The notes: generated by a model not told the origin, from the sequence alone. A stretch of 64,000 nucleotides of DNA from Janthinobacterium sp. LM6 (GCF_002002885.1 NZ_CP019510.1:5704001-5768000), one strand, 5' to 3'; positions 1 through 9,970 are shown, counted from the first letter of the stretch. A program made the numbers and translations.

Positions 1-565
1 TCAAATCTTCCTCGTGGGCAATCGCATTCAGCGCTTCAGCCGCGTGCGCATCGGTAAATTCCTTTTGCAGCACGCGCGTGCTGACTTCTTCCAGGTTCTG
101 GTAGATGCCTTCGAGCACGTCGGCCGAATATTCGGCATCGGTGGCGTACAGGTCGAGCAGCACATCCATGTAGTCGGCAATCGAGCCTGGCCGCGAACGG
201 GCGCGCATGCGCACCAGGCGGAACACGGGCAAGTCGTCCGTATGCATGGAAAACAAAATCTTGCGGGCCAGGATGAAGGCCACGGTGATGACGCGCGAGG
301 GACCGTCGTCTTCTTCGCGCAGGAAGTCCGTGCGCAGGTGCAAGTCGCCGTTTTCCGCTTCGTAATAGCGGGCCGACGCTTCAATATCCTTGACTTCGTC
401 TTCGCCCGGCAAGGTGACGTTGTAGATGGCCTTGACCCAGGCCCGTTCATCATCGGTGGGGTCGGTCAGGTCGACCCACACCGGTTCGGCATTTTCGAGG
501 TCTGCGCGGCTGTCGATCGGCACCTGGTTGAGCCGGCCATTCTGTAATACAAAGACATTGATCAT
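1..565 (-). CDS. corA: CorA-type magnesium/cobalt transporter, N-terminal part (cut by window edge)
   Basis: Reading the minus strand from the ATG at 563-565 gives 188 codons with no stop before the window edge, so only the N-terminal part is present. The protein starts MINVFVLQNGRLNQV and continues with segments such as EPVWVDLTDPTDDE and DDGPSRVITVAFILARKILF, as in the cytoplasmic funnel domain of CorA Mg2+/Co2+ channels. The membrane segments and GMN pore motif would lie beyond base 1 and cannot be checked. The family forms pentamers in the inner membrane that import divalent cations. The gene is not overlapped by mtgA, which lies 221 bases upstream on the same strand. The family assignment is good; the substrate is inferred. 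Confidence 0.85.
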   Translation of the reverse strand, partial: MINVFVLQNGRLNQVPIDSRADLENAEPVWVDLTDPTDDERAWVKAIYNVTLPGEDEVKDIEASARYYEAENGDLHLRTDFLREEDDGPSRVITVAFILARKILFSMHTDDLPVFRLVRMRARSRPGSIADYMDVLLDLYATDAEYSADVLEGIYQNLEEVSTRVLQKEFTDAHAAEALNAIAHEEDL

Positions 566-786
566 GCGCGCTCTCAGCCGGATGTTGGGTTATCGTGATG
601 TGCTGGCGCTGGCGCCAAAAATGAAAACAGCGCAAGTGTACCCGCAAAGGCCTTTTCACGACCACCCCCGGCACCGCTTTTTCACGGAAAAAGTGCGGCG
701 TTGCACCAACCGGGCCAATTAAGATGCTGCGCCGCAATAATGCCAATCAGGCAGCTTTAATTTTATGCAAAGAAATTCCACTATCC

Positions 787-1518
787 TCAAGGCAATTCCG
801 CCGCCCCCATGCGGCGCAGGATGACACTGGTACGCCGGTTCAGGTAGCCCGTATCGCGGTGGCGGTCGTAAAAGCGGGGATTCGGCAGCATCACGGCCAG
901 TTTCGCCGCCTGTCCCGCGCTCAGGCCCGCCGCGCTGACCTTGTAATAGTGGCGCGCGGCCGCCTCGGCGCCAAAGGTGCCCGTGCCAAATTCCACCACG
1001 TTCAGATAAATCTCGAAAATGCGCTGCTTTTCCATCAGGTTTTCCAGCATATACGTGATGATCAGTTCCTGGCCCTTGCGCACATAGCTGCGCGAACCGG
1101 ACAGGAACAGGTTCTTCGCCAACTGCTGGGTGATGGTGGAGCCGCCCGCCACGACTTTCTGCTTCTTGCTGTTCTTTTCATATGCCTTTTGCAAGGCTTC
1201 CCAGTCCACGCCTTCGTGCTCGGAAAAATTCGCGTCTTCCGAGGCGATGATGGCCCGCTTCAGGTTGTTCGAAATGCGGTTGTACGGCACCCACGTCTGC
1301 TTGATGGTGGCATTGGGATTCTTGTCCTGCAAGACAGACAACTGTTCGCGCATGAAAGCCGTGCTGGTCGGGTTATGGTCGACCCACCACCAGATTTGCA
1401 GGAAGAAATACAGTTGCACGACGATAAACGCCAGCACGGGCAGGATGAACAGCCACTTGATCCAGCCGTAGCGGCTGCCGCTGTCGCCCTTGCGCGCGCC
1501 CTTCTTGCCGGCGCTCAC
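787..1518 (-). CDS. mtgA: Monofunctional biosynthetic peptidoglycan transglycosylase
   Basis: This GT51 enzyme polymerises lipid II into glycan strands at the inner membrane without a transpeptidase domain. The open frame reaches further upstream, but I chose the GTG at 1516-1518, whose last two bases are the first two of the aroE stop (GTGA overlap); this gives 243 residues, usual for MtgA. A membrane anchor lies at about residues 18-42 ([20 protein letters not shown]). The GT51 catalytic stretch [14 protein letters not shown] follows near residue 90 and the second motif [15 protein letters not shown] near 125. It is the last gene of a TonB-like/aroE/mtgA chain and is probably translated by coupling to aroE. 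Function is confident; the start is inferred from the overlap. Confidence 0.92.
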   Translation of the reverse strand: MSAGKKGARKGDSGSRYGWIKWLFILPVLAFIVVQLYFFLQIWWWVDHNPTSTAFMREQLSVLQDKNPNATIKQTWVPYNRISNNLKRAIIASEDANFSEHEGVDWEALQKAYEKNSKKQKVVAGGSTITQQLAKNLFLSGSRSYVRKGQELIITYMLENLMEKQRIFEIYLNVVEFGTGTFGAEAAARHYYKVSAAGLSAGQAAKLAVMLPNPRFYDRHRDTGYLNRRTSVILRRMGAAELP

Positions 1519-2342
1519 AGGGCACTGCGCAATTGCGCCAGCAAATCCTGCGTCTGCGGTCGTACGCCGCGCCACACGTAAAACGCTTCGGCCGCCTGCT
1601 CCACCAGCATGCCCAGGCCGTCGCGCACCTGCGCGCCATGCTGGGCGGCAAAGTCCATGAAGACGGTGGGCTGGGCGCCGTACATCATGTCCAGCGCCAG
1701 GGTGTCGCGGCCGAAAATACCCGGCGGCACGGGCGGCAAGTCGCCCGCCAGGCTGGCCGAGGTGGCGTTGATGACGATATCGAACTGGCCATCGGGCTGC
1801 ATGTAGCCGCCGGCGCGCAGCTGCCCGGGGTGCGCCAGCGCGTCGGCAAACTGCGCCACCAGCGCCTCGGCCGTGGCCACGGTGCGGTTGGCAATGAAGA
1901 TTTCCTGCGGCCCCTGCTCCAGCAAGGGCAGCACGACGCCGCGCGCCGCGCCGCCGGCGCCCAGCAGCAGGATACGCTTGCCCGCGACGCTCACGCCCGC
2001 GTTGCGTACGATGTCCGCCACCAGGCCCGCGCCATCGGTATTGTCGCCAAGAATGGTTTCATTATCGAAACGCAGGGTATTGACGGCGCCGGCCGCTTGC
2101 GCACGCGGCGTCAGCTCGGTGGCCAGCGCGCACGCGTCCAGTTTAAAGGGTACCGTCACATTCGCACCCTTGCCGCCCTCGGCGGCAAACGTACGGGCCG
2201 CCAGGGCAAAGCCATCGAGCGGCGCCAGCCGGCGCTCATAGACGATGGGCTGGCCTGTCTGCAAGGCAAACGCGGCGTGGATCAGGGGGGACTTGCTGTG
2301 GGCGATGGGATTGCCGAAGACGCAATATTGATCGGGATTCAT
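1515..2342 (-). CDS. aroE: Shikimate 5-dehydrogenase
   Basis: AroE reduces 3-dehydroshikimate to shikimate with NADPH in aromatic amino acid synthesis. The 275-residue protein shows the shikimate-binding HSKSPLIH near residue 15, NVTVPFK with the catalytic lysine near 70, NTDGAG, the nucleotide-binding GAGGAARG near 130, and ANRT typical of NADP-preferring enzymes. I chose the ATG at 2340-2342. An in-frame TTG at 2355-2357 overlapping the upstream stop would add five residues and cannot be excluded. The gene overlaps mtgA by four bases. A second shikimate gene, aroQ, lies at 9442 on the other strand. Confidence 0.95.
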   Translation of the reverse strand: MNPDQYCVFGNPIAHSKSPLIHAAFALQTGQPIVYERRLAPLDGFALAARTFAAEGGKGANVTVPFKLDACALATELTPRAQAAGAVNTLRFDNETILGDNTDGAGLVADIVRNAGVSVAGKRILLLGAGGAARGVVLPLLEQGPQEIFIANRTVATAEALVAQFADALAHPGQLRAGGYMQPDGQFDIVINATSASLAGDLPPVPPGIFGRDTLALDMMYGAQPTVFMDFAAQHGAQVRDGLGMLVEQAAEAFYVWRGVRPQTQDLLAQLRSAL

Positions 2343-2353
2343 CTCTTGCTTGT

Positions 2354-3241
2354 TCAATTGCTGCCGCCAGTCAGGTTAGCTTCCATTTTTTCTTCGCGCG
2401 TAAATTTGAAGCGGGTGATGACGACCCACAGGTCATCTTTATCACTCGACAACATATTCGGTGGGAAACGGCCATACGGCGCCGCGCGGCGCACGATGGC
2501 CAGGGCCGCCGCATCCAGCGCCGGGTTGCCCGAGCTTTTCTCCACGCGGGCGCCGCCCTCTTTCTGGTAAATCGTGCCGTCCTGGAAGATGGGGATGTAG
2601 ACAACCAGTTCGCCATACATCTTGCGACCATTCTTTTGCGGGAAATTCAGGGTGCCGATTTCCTCGATACGCTTTTGCAGGGTCTTGTAATACATGGCAT
2701 AGCCGACTTCCTGCGTGCTGGGCGTAATAAAAGTCTTGCGCGGACGTTTATTCTGGTCTTCCACGGTCTGGCTGATCTCGGCCGCCATGCGGGCGATGGC
2801 CTTGCTGCTTTCCATCAAGTCAGAGCCGCTGGCCAGGGGATTGGGCTTGTCCTTTTCCGTGACGGGCGCGGCGCTGTAAGGGGTCGGCTTGGCCGCCTGC
2901 GTCAGCAATTCCTGCTGTTTTTGTTCCAGTTCGGCAATGCGCCGGGCGCTGGCCTTGACGCTGTCGCCCTCTTCCACCTTGCGCATGTCGGGCAAGGGCG
3001 ACTTGGCGCGCCCCTTGTCGGCCTGTCCGCCACCGTCGAGATTGGCTTGCGCCAGCGCCTCGGCCTTCAGCGGCTTGTTCGCATGCTTGGCATTGACCAG
3101 GATCACTTCCAGGCCGGGATCGGTGGCCACGGCCCGCTGCGGCGCCGGGGCGACAAAATGCATCGCCAGCAAGGCGCCGTGCGCCAGCAGCGATACTGCC
3201 ACGGCTATCATCAGGAAACGATTCTCTCGGAAAGACTTCAC
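2354..3241 (-). CDS. TonB-family energy transducer-like protein
   Basis: The 295-residue protein has one N-terminal transmembrane segment ([19 protein letters not shown]), a long charged and alanine-rich periplasmic stretch, and a C-terminal domain with [20 protein letters not shown] and [19 protein letters not shown]. That is the layout of TonB/TolA-type proteins. These couple the inner membrane proton gradient to outer membrane receptors. No exbB or exbD lies nearby. It is placed directly upstream of aroE, with stop and start regions almost touching, an order common in Burkholderiales. The start is uncertain: I used the GTG at 3239-3241, but a TTG at 3266-3268 is in frame. Which receptor it energises is unknown. 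Confidence 0.75.
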   Translation of the reverse strand: MKSFRENRFLMIAVAVSLLAHGALLAMHFVAPAPQRAVATDPGLEVILVNAKHANKPLKAEALAQANLDGGGQADKGRAKSPLPDMRKVEEGDSVKASARRIAELEQKQQELLTQAAKPTPYSAAPVTEKDKPNPLASGSDLMESSKAIARMAAEISQTVEDQNKRPRKTFITPSTQEVGYAMYYKTLQKRIEEIGTLNFPQKNGRKMYGELVVYIPIFQDGTIYQKEGGARVEKSSGNPALDAAALAIVRRAAPYGRFPPNMLSSDKDDLWVVITRFKFTREEKMEANLTGGSN

Positions 3242-3348
3242 GCGCAACCCAGTTCGCAACAAGCACAAGATACAAGATGGCTGAATTCTACGTCAAAGGG
3301 CGGTGCCGGCAACAGTTTTCAGCACCGCCTTTGGGCCTGACGGACGCC

Positions 3349-5436
3349 TTACTTGACCCCGGGTTCGCTGACCACGTCTTCGCTGGCCAGTTCCGCCACT
3401 TCCGCCTCGGCGTCGCTGACCTGGTTGGCCGCTTCCGGCGATGCTTCCGGCGCCACGTCGCCCTCGTCCGCGCCTTCGTCGCCCGATTCCTCTTCGTAGT
3501 CGAGCACGGCGTCGGCTGCCGCGTCCGGCACGGCGGCGATTTCCAGCAGGCGCGCTTCGATGCTCAGGTCGACTTCGTCCCAGCGCAGCAAGTCCAGTTT
3601 CACCTGGGCGCCGCGCGCCACCGATGGCATGCCCGGCAGCTTGATAACCAGCGGAATGTCGACCAAACGCAGGATTTCATCTTTCAGGACGACGGCATCG
3701 ACCTGGCGCGCGTTTTCCTGATGCAGCCAGCGCAAGCACCAGTAGCGTTCCATGTTCGACTGGAAATCGCCATACGCGGCATACGCGGCGTCGAAGGCGG
3801 AGACGATGGCGAACAAATTCGCGTCGCGCGGCTTGAACGGTGCCACCAGCGGCGCCGTCACGCCATGCTCGGCGCAAGCGATGATTTGCCACTGGTTCAC
3901 CAGGTCCGTGTAGCGGCGCAAGGGCGAGGTGCTCCACGCGTATTGATCCACGCCCAGGCCCTGGTGCGGCGCCGCATGGGTGACCATGCGCACCTGCATC
4001 TTTGCCGCCCAGCTATTGCCACTGCCGCCGCCCTGGCTGCGGTAGATGCCCGGCACGCCATGGTCGTGCAGCATCTTGCCCCAGGTACTGTTGGCAAAAA
4101 TCATCAATTCGGCAACGATCTTGTCCAGCGGCGCGCCACGCTTGCGGCGCGCCACGGTGACGATGTCATTTTCCACATAGAAATTGAAATCGACGCGGTT
4201 ATTCTGTTCCGGCTTCAAACCAAACGCTTCGCGCTTTTTCATGCGGCCCTGTTCCAGCTGCTGCGCCCATTGCCACAGCACGGCAAAATCGGCCTTGTGC
4301 GGGTATTCGCCCTCGCCGCTGGCCAGGGTTTCCTCGTTGACCAGGTCGTCCAGCTGGTTATGGCGCAAATTGCTGGCGATCGGCACCAGTTCCGCGCGCG
4401 TCTGCGTGCTGACAACTGCCCAGTCCGCTTTCGGGTCCAGCGTGGCGTACAGCGACAGTGCCGGGCACGTCGTGCCTTCCGCCAGGGTAAACGCATTGAC
4501 GATTTCGTCCGGCAGCATGGTGATCTTGTCGCCCGGCATGTAGACGGTCGACATGCGCTGGCGCGCCATCTTGTCGATCACGTCTTCCGGGCGGATACCC
4601 AGGCCCGGCGCGGCGATGTGAATGCCCACTTTCACGGTGCCATCCGGCAACGGTTGCACGGAGAAGGCATCGTCGATCTCGGTCGTGGTCACGTCGTCGA
4701 TCGAGAAGGCGGCCACGTCGGCCAGCGGCAGCTTGGCCGTCACGGATGGCACGGGCACGCTCGGGAAGCCGGCGCCTTTCGGGAAATTTTCGAAGAGGAA
4801 TTTCGACAGGTGCAAGTCTTTCGGCGAAGCAATACCACCGACGGCCAGCATCAGGCGCGGCGGCGTCGTGTGCAATTCCGTGCACGCCGCTTCCAGTGCC
4901 TTGTATTCGATCGTGTTCTTGTCCGGCTTGAACAGCAGTTGCAGCACCATCGGCTGCATCGAGGCGGGCAAGCGGTTCTGTTTCAGCTCTTCCACATACG
5001 CGGCTTGCACCAGCGCCTGCTGTTTTTTCTTTTCGATGCCGGCCAGGGCCGCCTTCAGGGACGCTTCCGGCGCCGCCTTGTAGCGGCCACGGCCCTTCTT
5101 GTAGAAATACACGGGCGCCGAATGCAGGGCCAGGATCAGGCCGGCCGCTTCCGGCGGCAATGGGGCATGGCCGAAATACTCGGCGCCCAGCTCGGCAAAG
5201 CCGAACTCGTCTTCGCCCGCCACTTCCCACAGGAAATCGAGATCGATCTCTGCGACAACGGCCTTGGCCTGTTCCAGCAGCTCGGCCGGGGCCGGCTTTT
5301 CATACTGCAGCAGCACATCCTTGACCTTGACCTTGGTGCGCTTGCCACTGGCCATTTCGACCTGATACGCTTCACCCGCTTGCGACAGGACCGTGCCGAC
5401 CTTGAAATCGCCGGATTCTTCAAAAAATAGATTCAT
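3349..5436 (-). CDS. RNB-domain exoribonuclease (RNase II/R family)
   Basis: The 695-residue protein is a 3'-5' exoribonuclease of the RNB family that degrades RNA in the cytoplasm. The catalytic stretch FSIDDVTTTEIDDAFSV lies near residue 245 and a second RNB stretch, PLRRYTDLVNQWQI, near 495. Compared with E. coli RNase II, the second acidic position of the quartet appears as Glu instead of Asp, which I recall from a bacterial/organellar subgroup rather than damage. The last 60 residues are very acidic and look unstructured. Its ATG is two bases from the ubiC stop, so it belongs to the mpl-yqiA-ubiC transcript. Whether to call it rnb or rnr cannot be settled by eye. Confidence 0.88.
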   Translation of the reverse strand: MNLFFEESGDFKVGTVLSQAGEAYQVEMASGKRTKVKVKDVLLQYEKPAPAELLEQAKAVVAEIDLDFLWEVAGEDEFGFAELGAEYFGHAPLPPEAAGLILALHSAPVYFYKKGRGRYKAAPEASLKAALAGIEKKKQQALVQAAYVEELKQNRLPASMQPMVLQLLFKPDKNTIEYKALEAACTELHTTPPRLMLAVGGIASPKDLHLSKFLFENFPKGAGFPSVPVPSVTAKLPLADVAAFSIDDVTTTEIDDAFSVQPLPDGTVKVGIHIAAPGLGIRPEDVIDKMARQRMSTVYMPGDKITMLPDEIVNAFTLAEGTTCPALSLYATLDPKADWAVVSTQTRAELVPIASNLRHNQLDDLVNEETLASGEGEYPHKADFAVLWQWAQQLEQGRMKKREAFGLKPEQNNRVDFNFYVENDIVTVARRKRGAPLDKIVAELMIFANSTWGKMLHDHGVPGIYRSQGGGSGNSWAAKMQVRMVTHAAPHQGLGVDQYAWSTSPLRRYTDLVNQWQIIACAEHGVTAPLVAPFKPRDANLFAIVSAFDAAYAAYGDFQSNMERYWCLRWLHQENARQVDAVVLKDEILRLVDIPLVIKLPGMPSVARGAQVKLDLLRWDEVDLSIEARLLEIAAVPDAAADAVLDYEEESGDEGADEGDVAPEASPEAANQVSDAEAEVAELASEDVVSEPGVK

Positions 5437-5438
5437 TG

Positions 5439-6053
5439 TTATGCTTTGTTTATTAATGTGTCGGTTGCAACGGTGCGAGTGACGGACGTCAACTCCAGCA
5501 CCGCCGGCAAAAATACTTCAGTTACCAGCAACAATCCCTGGTGACGCTGGTACAGGCAACGGCGGGCAAAAAACAGCGCTTGCTCATCGGCGCGCTGCCC
5601 TTCCCCTGCCAGCGCCGCCTGCGCCCGCTGCACCAGCGGGTGCCCGGCGCGCAAGCGGGCAAATTCCAGTTCACCGCGCCGTACCATGCGGTCGCCAAAC
5701 AGGGTCGTACCCAGCGAACGCTCGCCCAGCGCGGAAAACAAGGGCCAGTCCGTGGCCGTCGCCTGCATGGGCACGACGGTATGGCCAAACACGGCCGGTT
5801 TGTTATCACAACGCAACAGCACTTCGCGTTCCCACACCCGGCCCGCACGGTGCAAACCGATGATGGCGGCCTCGTCGGTCAAACAGCGCGATGTTTCCTG
5901 ATGCAAACATTGCACGCGGAACGCGCTGCTATGCGCTTTCAGCTTGGCCGTCAGCGAACCGCCGCCCGTCAGCCAGTGACGCAAGGCCGGCGGCGCATTG
6001 ACGGCATTCACGTGCGCGTGCCATTGCGCCTGGCGCAGCGAACCCGGCCTCAC
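5439..6053 (-). CDS. ubiC: Chorismate pyruvate-lyase
   Basis: UbiC splits chorismate into 4-hydroxybenzoate and pyruvate, the first committed step of ubiquinone synthesis. From the GTG at 6051-6053, overlapping the yqiA stop as GTGA, the product is 204 residues, close to family size. Supporting stretches are the RHWLTGGGSLTAKLKA region near residue 25, REVLLRCDNKPAVFGHTVVP near the middle, and LLVTEVFLPA near the end, where the catalytic glutamate is expected. A longer frame begins at 6149 but would run into yqiA. It sits between a hydrolase and the RNB nuclease in a compact minus-strand run. Confidence 0.85.
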   Translation of the reverse strand: MRPGSLRQAQWHAHVNAVNAPPALRHWLTGGGSLTAKLKAHSSAFRVQCLHQETSRCLTDEAAIIGLHRAGRVWEREVLLRCDNKPAVFGHTVVPMQATATDWPLFSALGERSLGTTLFGDRMVRRGELEFARLRAGHPLVQRAQAALAGEGQRADEQALFFARRCLYQRHQGLLLVTEVFLPAVLELTSVTRTVATDTLINKA

Positions 6054-6634
6054 CGGGCAGAGTCCGCGTCGATGCCGCAAAAGGCCAGCACGGGCGCCAG
6101 GTAGGCGGCAAATTCGCTGATGCCATGGTCGCTGCCATCGATGATGCACTGCTGCGCCCCCTGATAATGCGCCACCATGTCGCGGTAGTCGAGCACTTCA
6201 TCGCCGGTAGCGGCAATCAGGAAATAGCGTTGCGGCTGCGTAATTTTCTCCACGGCAAACGTGCGCAGCTCATCGATGTATTCGCGCTTGAACTCGAATG
6301 GCTTGTCCGAATGGAATTCGGTCGTCACGCCCACATGTTGCTCCAGGTCAATCAGGGGAACAATCGCAGGATTGAGCAGCACGGCGCGGCAACCGAGCTG
6401 TTCGGCCAGCCAGGTAGCGTAATAGCCGCCCAGCGAGGAGCCGATAATCGTCAAGTCGGCCGGCGCCGCATCCTTGACCAGCGACAGGGCCAGCTCGATG
6501 GCCAGCTTGGGCGAGGCCGGCAACTGCGGGCACAGCCATTCTGCTTCGCGGCCCAGCGCCTGCATCTGCGCGGCCAGCAGGCGCGACTTCATCGACAGGG
6601 GCGACGAGCGAAATCCATGCAGGTACAGAATCAT
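6050..6634 (-). CDS. YqiA-family alpha/beta-fold esterase
   Basis: The 194-residue protein begins MILYLHGFRSSPLS, carries the serine-nucleophile motif GSSLGGYYAT near residue 65, a late aspartate region (TGDEVLDY) and the histidine region DGSDHGISEF. This is the complete triad of the YqiA/YcfP-like small alpha/beta hydrolases. E. coli YqiA is an esterase of unclear physiological role, so the natural substrate is unknown. Its ATG overlaps the mpl stop by four bases, and its stop overlaps the ubiC GTG, so all three genes are probably co-translated. The family call is firm; a specific function would be speculation. Confidence 0.85.
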   Translation of the reverse strand: MILYLHGFRSSPLSMKSRLLAAQMQALGREAEWLCPQLPASPKLAIELALSLVKDAAPADLTIIGSSLGGYYATWLAEQLGCRAVLLNPAIVPLIDLEQHVGVTTEFHSDKPFEFKREYIDELRTFAVEKITQPQRYFLIAATGDEVLDYRDMVAHYQGAQQCIIDGSDHGISEFAAYLAPVLAFCGIDADSAR

Positions 6635-8019
6635 CGGCCCAGCGCCTCCAGCAATTTCTGGTGCACGCCGCCAAAGCCGCCGTTGCTCATGACCACGATC
6701 TGGTCGCCGGGACGGGCGCTGGCGGCCACGGCCGCCACCAAGGTATCGATGTCTTCATAGGCGCTGGCAATCTGACCCAGCGGCGCCAGTGCGTCGTCCA
6801 GGCTCCAGCCCAACGCGGCATGGCTGCCGAAGCCGAAGACCAGGTCGGCATCCTTGAGGCTGCCGGGCAGCGCATCTTTCATGGCGCCCAGCTTCATGGT
6901 GTTCGAACGCGGTTCCAGCACGGCCAGGATGCGGCCGCTGTTGCCGACGGTTTGGCTCATTTTTTGGCGCAGCCCCCCCACGGTGGTGGCAATGGCCGTC
7001 GGGTGATGCGCGAAATCGTCGTACACGGTAATGCCGTTGACCACGCCGCGCACTTCCATGCGGCGCTTGACGCTCTCGAACGTGGCCAGCGAGGCGCACG
7101 CCTGGGCAATCGGCACGCCCACGTGGCGCGCGGCGGCGATGGCCGCCAGCGCATTGCTGCGGTTGTGCTTGCCCGTGAGCGCCCACGCCACATGGCCTTC
7201 CTGCTGGCCATTGAAGTACACGTCGAGGCTGCCATCGGCCTGCTCTTGCAGTTGCCAGTTGGCATCTTGACCAAAACTTTCTTTTTCGCTCCAGCAACCG
7301 CGCGCCAGCACGCGCTGCAGCGACGCTTCGTCGCCGTTGAACACGAGGCGGCCGATGCCGGGCACCGTGCGCACCAGATGGTGGAATTGCGTCTCGATCG
7401 CGTGCAGATCGGGGAAGATGTCGGCGTGATCATATTCCAGGTTATTCATGATCGCCGTCTTCGCGTGGTAATGCACGAACTTGCTGCGCTTGTCGAAGAA
7501 GGCCGTGTCGTATTCATCGGCTTCGATGACGAAGAAGTCCGAATCGGCGCTTTTGCCGTCTATCTTGCCGCTGAGGCGGGCGGAAATGCCAAAGTTCATC
7601 GGCACGCCGCCGATCAGGAAGCCCGGCGCGTAGCCAGCGTCTTCGAGTATCCAGGCCAGCATGGCCGACGTTGTCGTCTTGCCATGCGTGCCGGCCACGG
7701 CCAGCACCCACTTGTTGCGCAAGATGTGTTCGCCGATCCACTGGGGGCCGGACACATACGGCAGGCTACGGTTGAGGATTTCTTCCACCAGCGGGTTGCC
7801 GCGCGAGACCACATTGCCAATCACATACAAATCCGGGTTCAGCTTGGTTTGTTCCGGATCAAAGCCCTGGATCAGTTCGATTCCCTGCGATTCCAGCTGG
7901 GTGCTCATCGGCGGATACACGTTGGCATCGCAACCAGTGACTTTATGGCCGGCTTCCTTGGCCAGGACAGCCAGGCCGCCCATGAAGGTACCGCAAATGC
8001 CGAGAATATGAATATGCAT
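6631..8019 (-). CDS. mpl: UDP-N-acetylmuramate:tripeptide ligase (murein recycling)
   Basis: Mpl joins the recycled tripeptide L-Ala-gamma-D-Glu-meso-DAP to UDP-MurNAc, returning peptidoglycan fragments to synthesis. The 462-residue protein has the N-terminal MHIHILGICGTFMGGLAVLA, the ATP P-loop GTHGKTTTSAML near residue 112, and the Mur-ligase stretch TGKHNRSNALAAIAAARHVG near 285. The opening GICGTFMGG distinguishes Mpl from MurC. It is the first gene of the minus-strand chain mpl-yqiA-ubiC-RNB nuclease. AmpD, which frees the tripeptide in the same recycling route, is at 22405-23016. Confidence 0.95.
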   Translation of the reverse strand: MHIHILGICGTFMGGLAVLAKEAGHKVTGCDANVYPPMSTQLESQGIELIQGFDPEQTKLNPDLYVIGNVVSRGNPLVEEILNRSLPYVSGPQWIGEHILRNKWVLAVAGTHGKTTTSAMLAWILEDAGYAPGFLIGGVPMNFGISARLSGKIDGKSADSDFFVIEADEYDTAFFDKRSKFVHYHAKTAIMNNLEYDHADIFPDLHAIETQFHHLVRTVPGIGRLVFNGDEASLQRVLARGCWSEKESFGQDANWQLQEQADGSLDVYFNGQQEGHVAWALTGKHNRSNALAAIAAARHVGVPIAQACASLATFESVKRRMEVRGVVNGITVYDDFAHHPTAIATTVGGLRQKMSQTVGNSGRILAVLEPRSNTMKLGAMKDALPGSLKDADLVFGFGSHAALGWSLDDALAPLGQIASAYEDIDTLVAAVAASARPGDQIVVMSNGGFGGVHQKLLEALGR

Positions 8020-8134
8020 GTGATCAGTGCGAAAGGTGCACGCTTAAGTAAGTAAGACGGTGAGATAAAAAACAGCAAGTGCAGGATTTTACCTGACGCC
8101 ATGACTTTTTCCGCTTCGGAGTATCATCTCGCTC

Positions 8135-8773
8135 ATGACGAACGATGCATTTGACGATAGCGCGCAGTTGCGCCTGGAAATCGCCGCCGCTGCCGCGCGC
8201 CTCGTGGCGCAGGATGGCGCCGACTATGGCAGCGCCAAGCGCAAGGCGGCGCGGCAAGTCCTCGGCGACGCGCCGAACCGTCCCAATATCTTGCCGGACA
8301 ACGACATGATCGAAGAACAGGTGCGGCAATACAATGCCCTGTTCCTGGCCGACAGCCAGCCGGCGCGGCTGTTCCAGCTGCGCACGATTGCGCTGCAGGT
8401 GATGGAAGCGTTGCAACAATTTCATCCCCTGCTCAGCGGCCCCGTGCTCAATGGCACGGCCGGCCCCCACGACGAGATCTATTTGCAGCTGTTTGCCGAG
8501 AGCGCCAAGGAAATCCACATCTTCCTGCTGAATAAAAATGTCGTGCTCGACATGTCGGAAAGCCCGCATTTCAAGGGAGCGCGTTATGATGCGGTCGAGA
8601 CAGCCAGTTTCTTGTGGAAAAACGAAGGCGTGCACGCGGCCATGTATGAGCTCGACGATATGCGCGGCGCGCTGAAAGCCAAAGCGGATGGAAAAGTGCT
8701 GCGCACCGACATCGCCGGGCTGCGCAGCCTGCTGGCTACCAGCCTCGCCGACGGCGTGCCGGCTGCCGACTAA
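8135..8773 (+). CDS. Conserved hypothetical protein
   Basis: The 212-residue product is soluble, without signal peptide or membrane segment. It contains an early stretch GADYGSAKRKAARQVLGDAPN followed by PNILPDNDMIEEQVRQYNAL and a later region LQLFAESAKEIHIFLLNKNV. I recognise this as a small protein conserved next to the tlpA-like gene in Burkholderiales, but know no function for it. It is divergent from mpl, with 115 bases between them, and precedes the thioredoxin-like gene by 19 bases, so those two are probably co-transcribed. No clear ribosome binding site precedes the ATG; a GGAG lies 14 bases upstream. Confidence 0.7.
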   Translation: MTNDAFDDSAQLRLEIAAAAARLVAQDGADYGSAKRKAARQVLGDAPNRPNILPDNDMIEEQVRQYNALFLADSQPARLFQLRTIALQVMEALQQFHPLLSGPVLNGTAGPHDEIYLQLFAESAKEIHIFLLNKNVVLDMSESPHFKGARYDAVETASFLWKNEGVHAAMYELDDMRGALKAKADGKVLRTDIAGLRSLLATSLADGVPAAD

Positions 8774-8792
8774 CATTGATATAGATAAAGTT

Positions 8793-9359
8793 ATGACAAA
8801 AAAGAATTGGATCGCCTGCACCATCGTGGCGCTGATGTTTGGCGGCATGGGTGCTTATATCGGTTTGAGCAAGGAAAAAGCGAAAGAAGCGGCAAAACAA
8901 GCGGGACCGCAGACGACCGCCATCGCGCCAGGCGCGACGGGTCCCGTCAACGAACTGTATGCGCTGTCCCTGCCGGACGCGGCAGGCGTCACGCAGGCGT
9001 TGTCGCAATGGAAAGGCAAGAATTTGCTGGTCAATTTCTGGGCGCCGTGGTGCCCGCCTTGCGTGGAAGAAATGCCGGAGTTATCCGAAGTGCAAGGCCA
9101 CTACGGGGCGAAAAACCTGCAGGTGATCGGCATCGGCATCGATTCGGCCAGCAATATTGCCACTTTTGCCAGCAAGGTCAAGATCGCCTATCCCGTGTAT
9201 GTGTCCGGCATGAGCGGCACCGATCTGTCGCGTCATTTTGGCAATGCCACGGGTGGTTTGCCCTTTACGGTACTGATCGGCGCCGATGGCGAAGTCAAAA
9301 AGACCTATCTGGGCCGCTTGAAATTTGATCAGTTGCGCGCCGATCTGGATAAATTGTAA
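8793..9359 (+). CDS. TlpA-like membrane-anchored thiol:disulfide protein
   Basis: The 188-residue protein has an N-terminal membrane anchor (WIACTIVALMFGGMGAYIG) and a periplasmic thioredoxin fold with the redox motif WAPWCPPC near residue 87. FTVLIGADGEVKKTYLGRL towards the end contains the region of the conserved cis-proline. Such proteins reduce periplasmic disulfides, often in cytochrome c maturation or oxidative defence. I chose the ATG at 8793, which places the hydrophobic anchor directly at the N-terminus; an upstream in-frame start would lie inside the preceding gene. It precedes aroQ by 82 bases. Confidence 0.88.
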   Translation: MTKKNWIACTIVALMFGGMGAYIGLSKEKAKEAAKQAGPQTTAIAPGATGPVNELYALSLPDAAGVTQALSQWKGKNLLVNFWAPWCPPCVEEMPELSEVQGHYGAKNLQVIGIGIDSASNIATFASKVKIAYPVYVSGMSGTDLSRHFGNATGGLPFTVLIGADGEVKKTYLGRLKFDQLRADLDKL

Positions 9360-9441
9360 ATTCGGAGCGTGCTTTTTTCTCTTGCCAATGCGTATCTTTG
9401 GCGGCAAAATGCGGAACTTTCGCTAAAACGGTCTTCCATAC

Positions 9442-9879
9442 ATGGCAAAAAACCTCCTTCTGCTCAACGGTCCCAACCTGAATTTGCTGGGAACGCGCGA
9501 GCCTGAGGTCTACGGCGCCAGCACCTTGGCCGATATCGAGCAGGCAGCAATGGCGCAAGCCATGGCGGCCGGTGCCGACCTGGTTTGCTTTCAAAGCAAC
9601 CATGAAGGCGCGCTGATCGACCGCATCCATGCCGCGCGAGCGGAAGGGATCGATGCCATCGTCATCAATCCGGGCGGCCTGACCCATACCAGCGTTGCCT
9701 TGCGCGATGCGCTGGCCGGGGTCGCCATCCCGTTCGTGGAAGTCCATATCTCGAATATTTATCAACGCGAAACGTTTCGACATCACTCATTTCTCAGCGC
9801 GATCGCGCAGGGGACGATCTGCGGCCTGGGTATCGATGGATATCGGTTTGCCATCGACTTTGCGCTTAAAAAACGTTAA
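9442..9879 (+). CDS. aroQ: Type II 3-dehydroquinate dehydratase
   Basis: AroQ converts 3-dehydroquinate to 3-dehydroshikimate. The 145-residue length fits the type II enzyme, a dodecamer. The N-terminal [16 protein letters not shown] contains the catalytic tyrosine and arginine loop. Further motifs are QSNHEG near residue 50, [16 protein letters not shown] near 75, EVHISN near 100 and the final RHHSFLS. It precedes accB by 91 bases, the widespread aroQ-accB-accC order in proteobacteria. Nothing unusual is seen. Confidence 0.96.
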   Translation: MAKNLLLLNGPNLNLLGTREPEVYGASTLADIEQAAMAQAMAAGADLVCFQSNHEGALIDRIHAARAEGIDAIVINPGGLTHTSVALRDALAGVAIPFVEVHISNIYQRETFRHHSFLSAIAQGTICGLGIDGYRFAIDFALKKR

Positions 9880-9970
9880 TCTACGCGATCTGCACGCATT
9901 TAGCGCGGCGATAGGTTCTTGGACATCACCGCATCACTCATAAAACAAACTACATTCCTAGGGGTTTTAC

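Noticed and set aside
3277-5430. A 717-codon open frame on the plus strand opposite the RNB nuclease gene
   Set aside because: It mirrors a recognised gene in a GC-rich genome, is full of His/Arg/Gln runs, has no family resemblance and no ribosome binding site.
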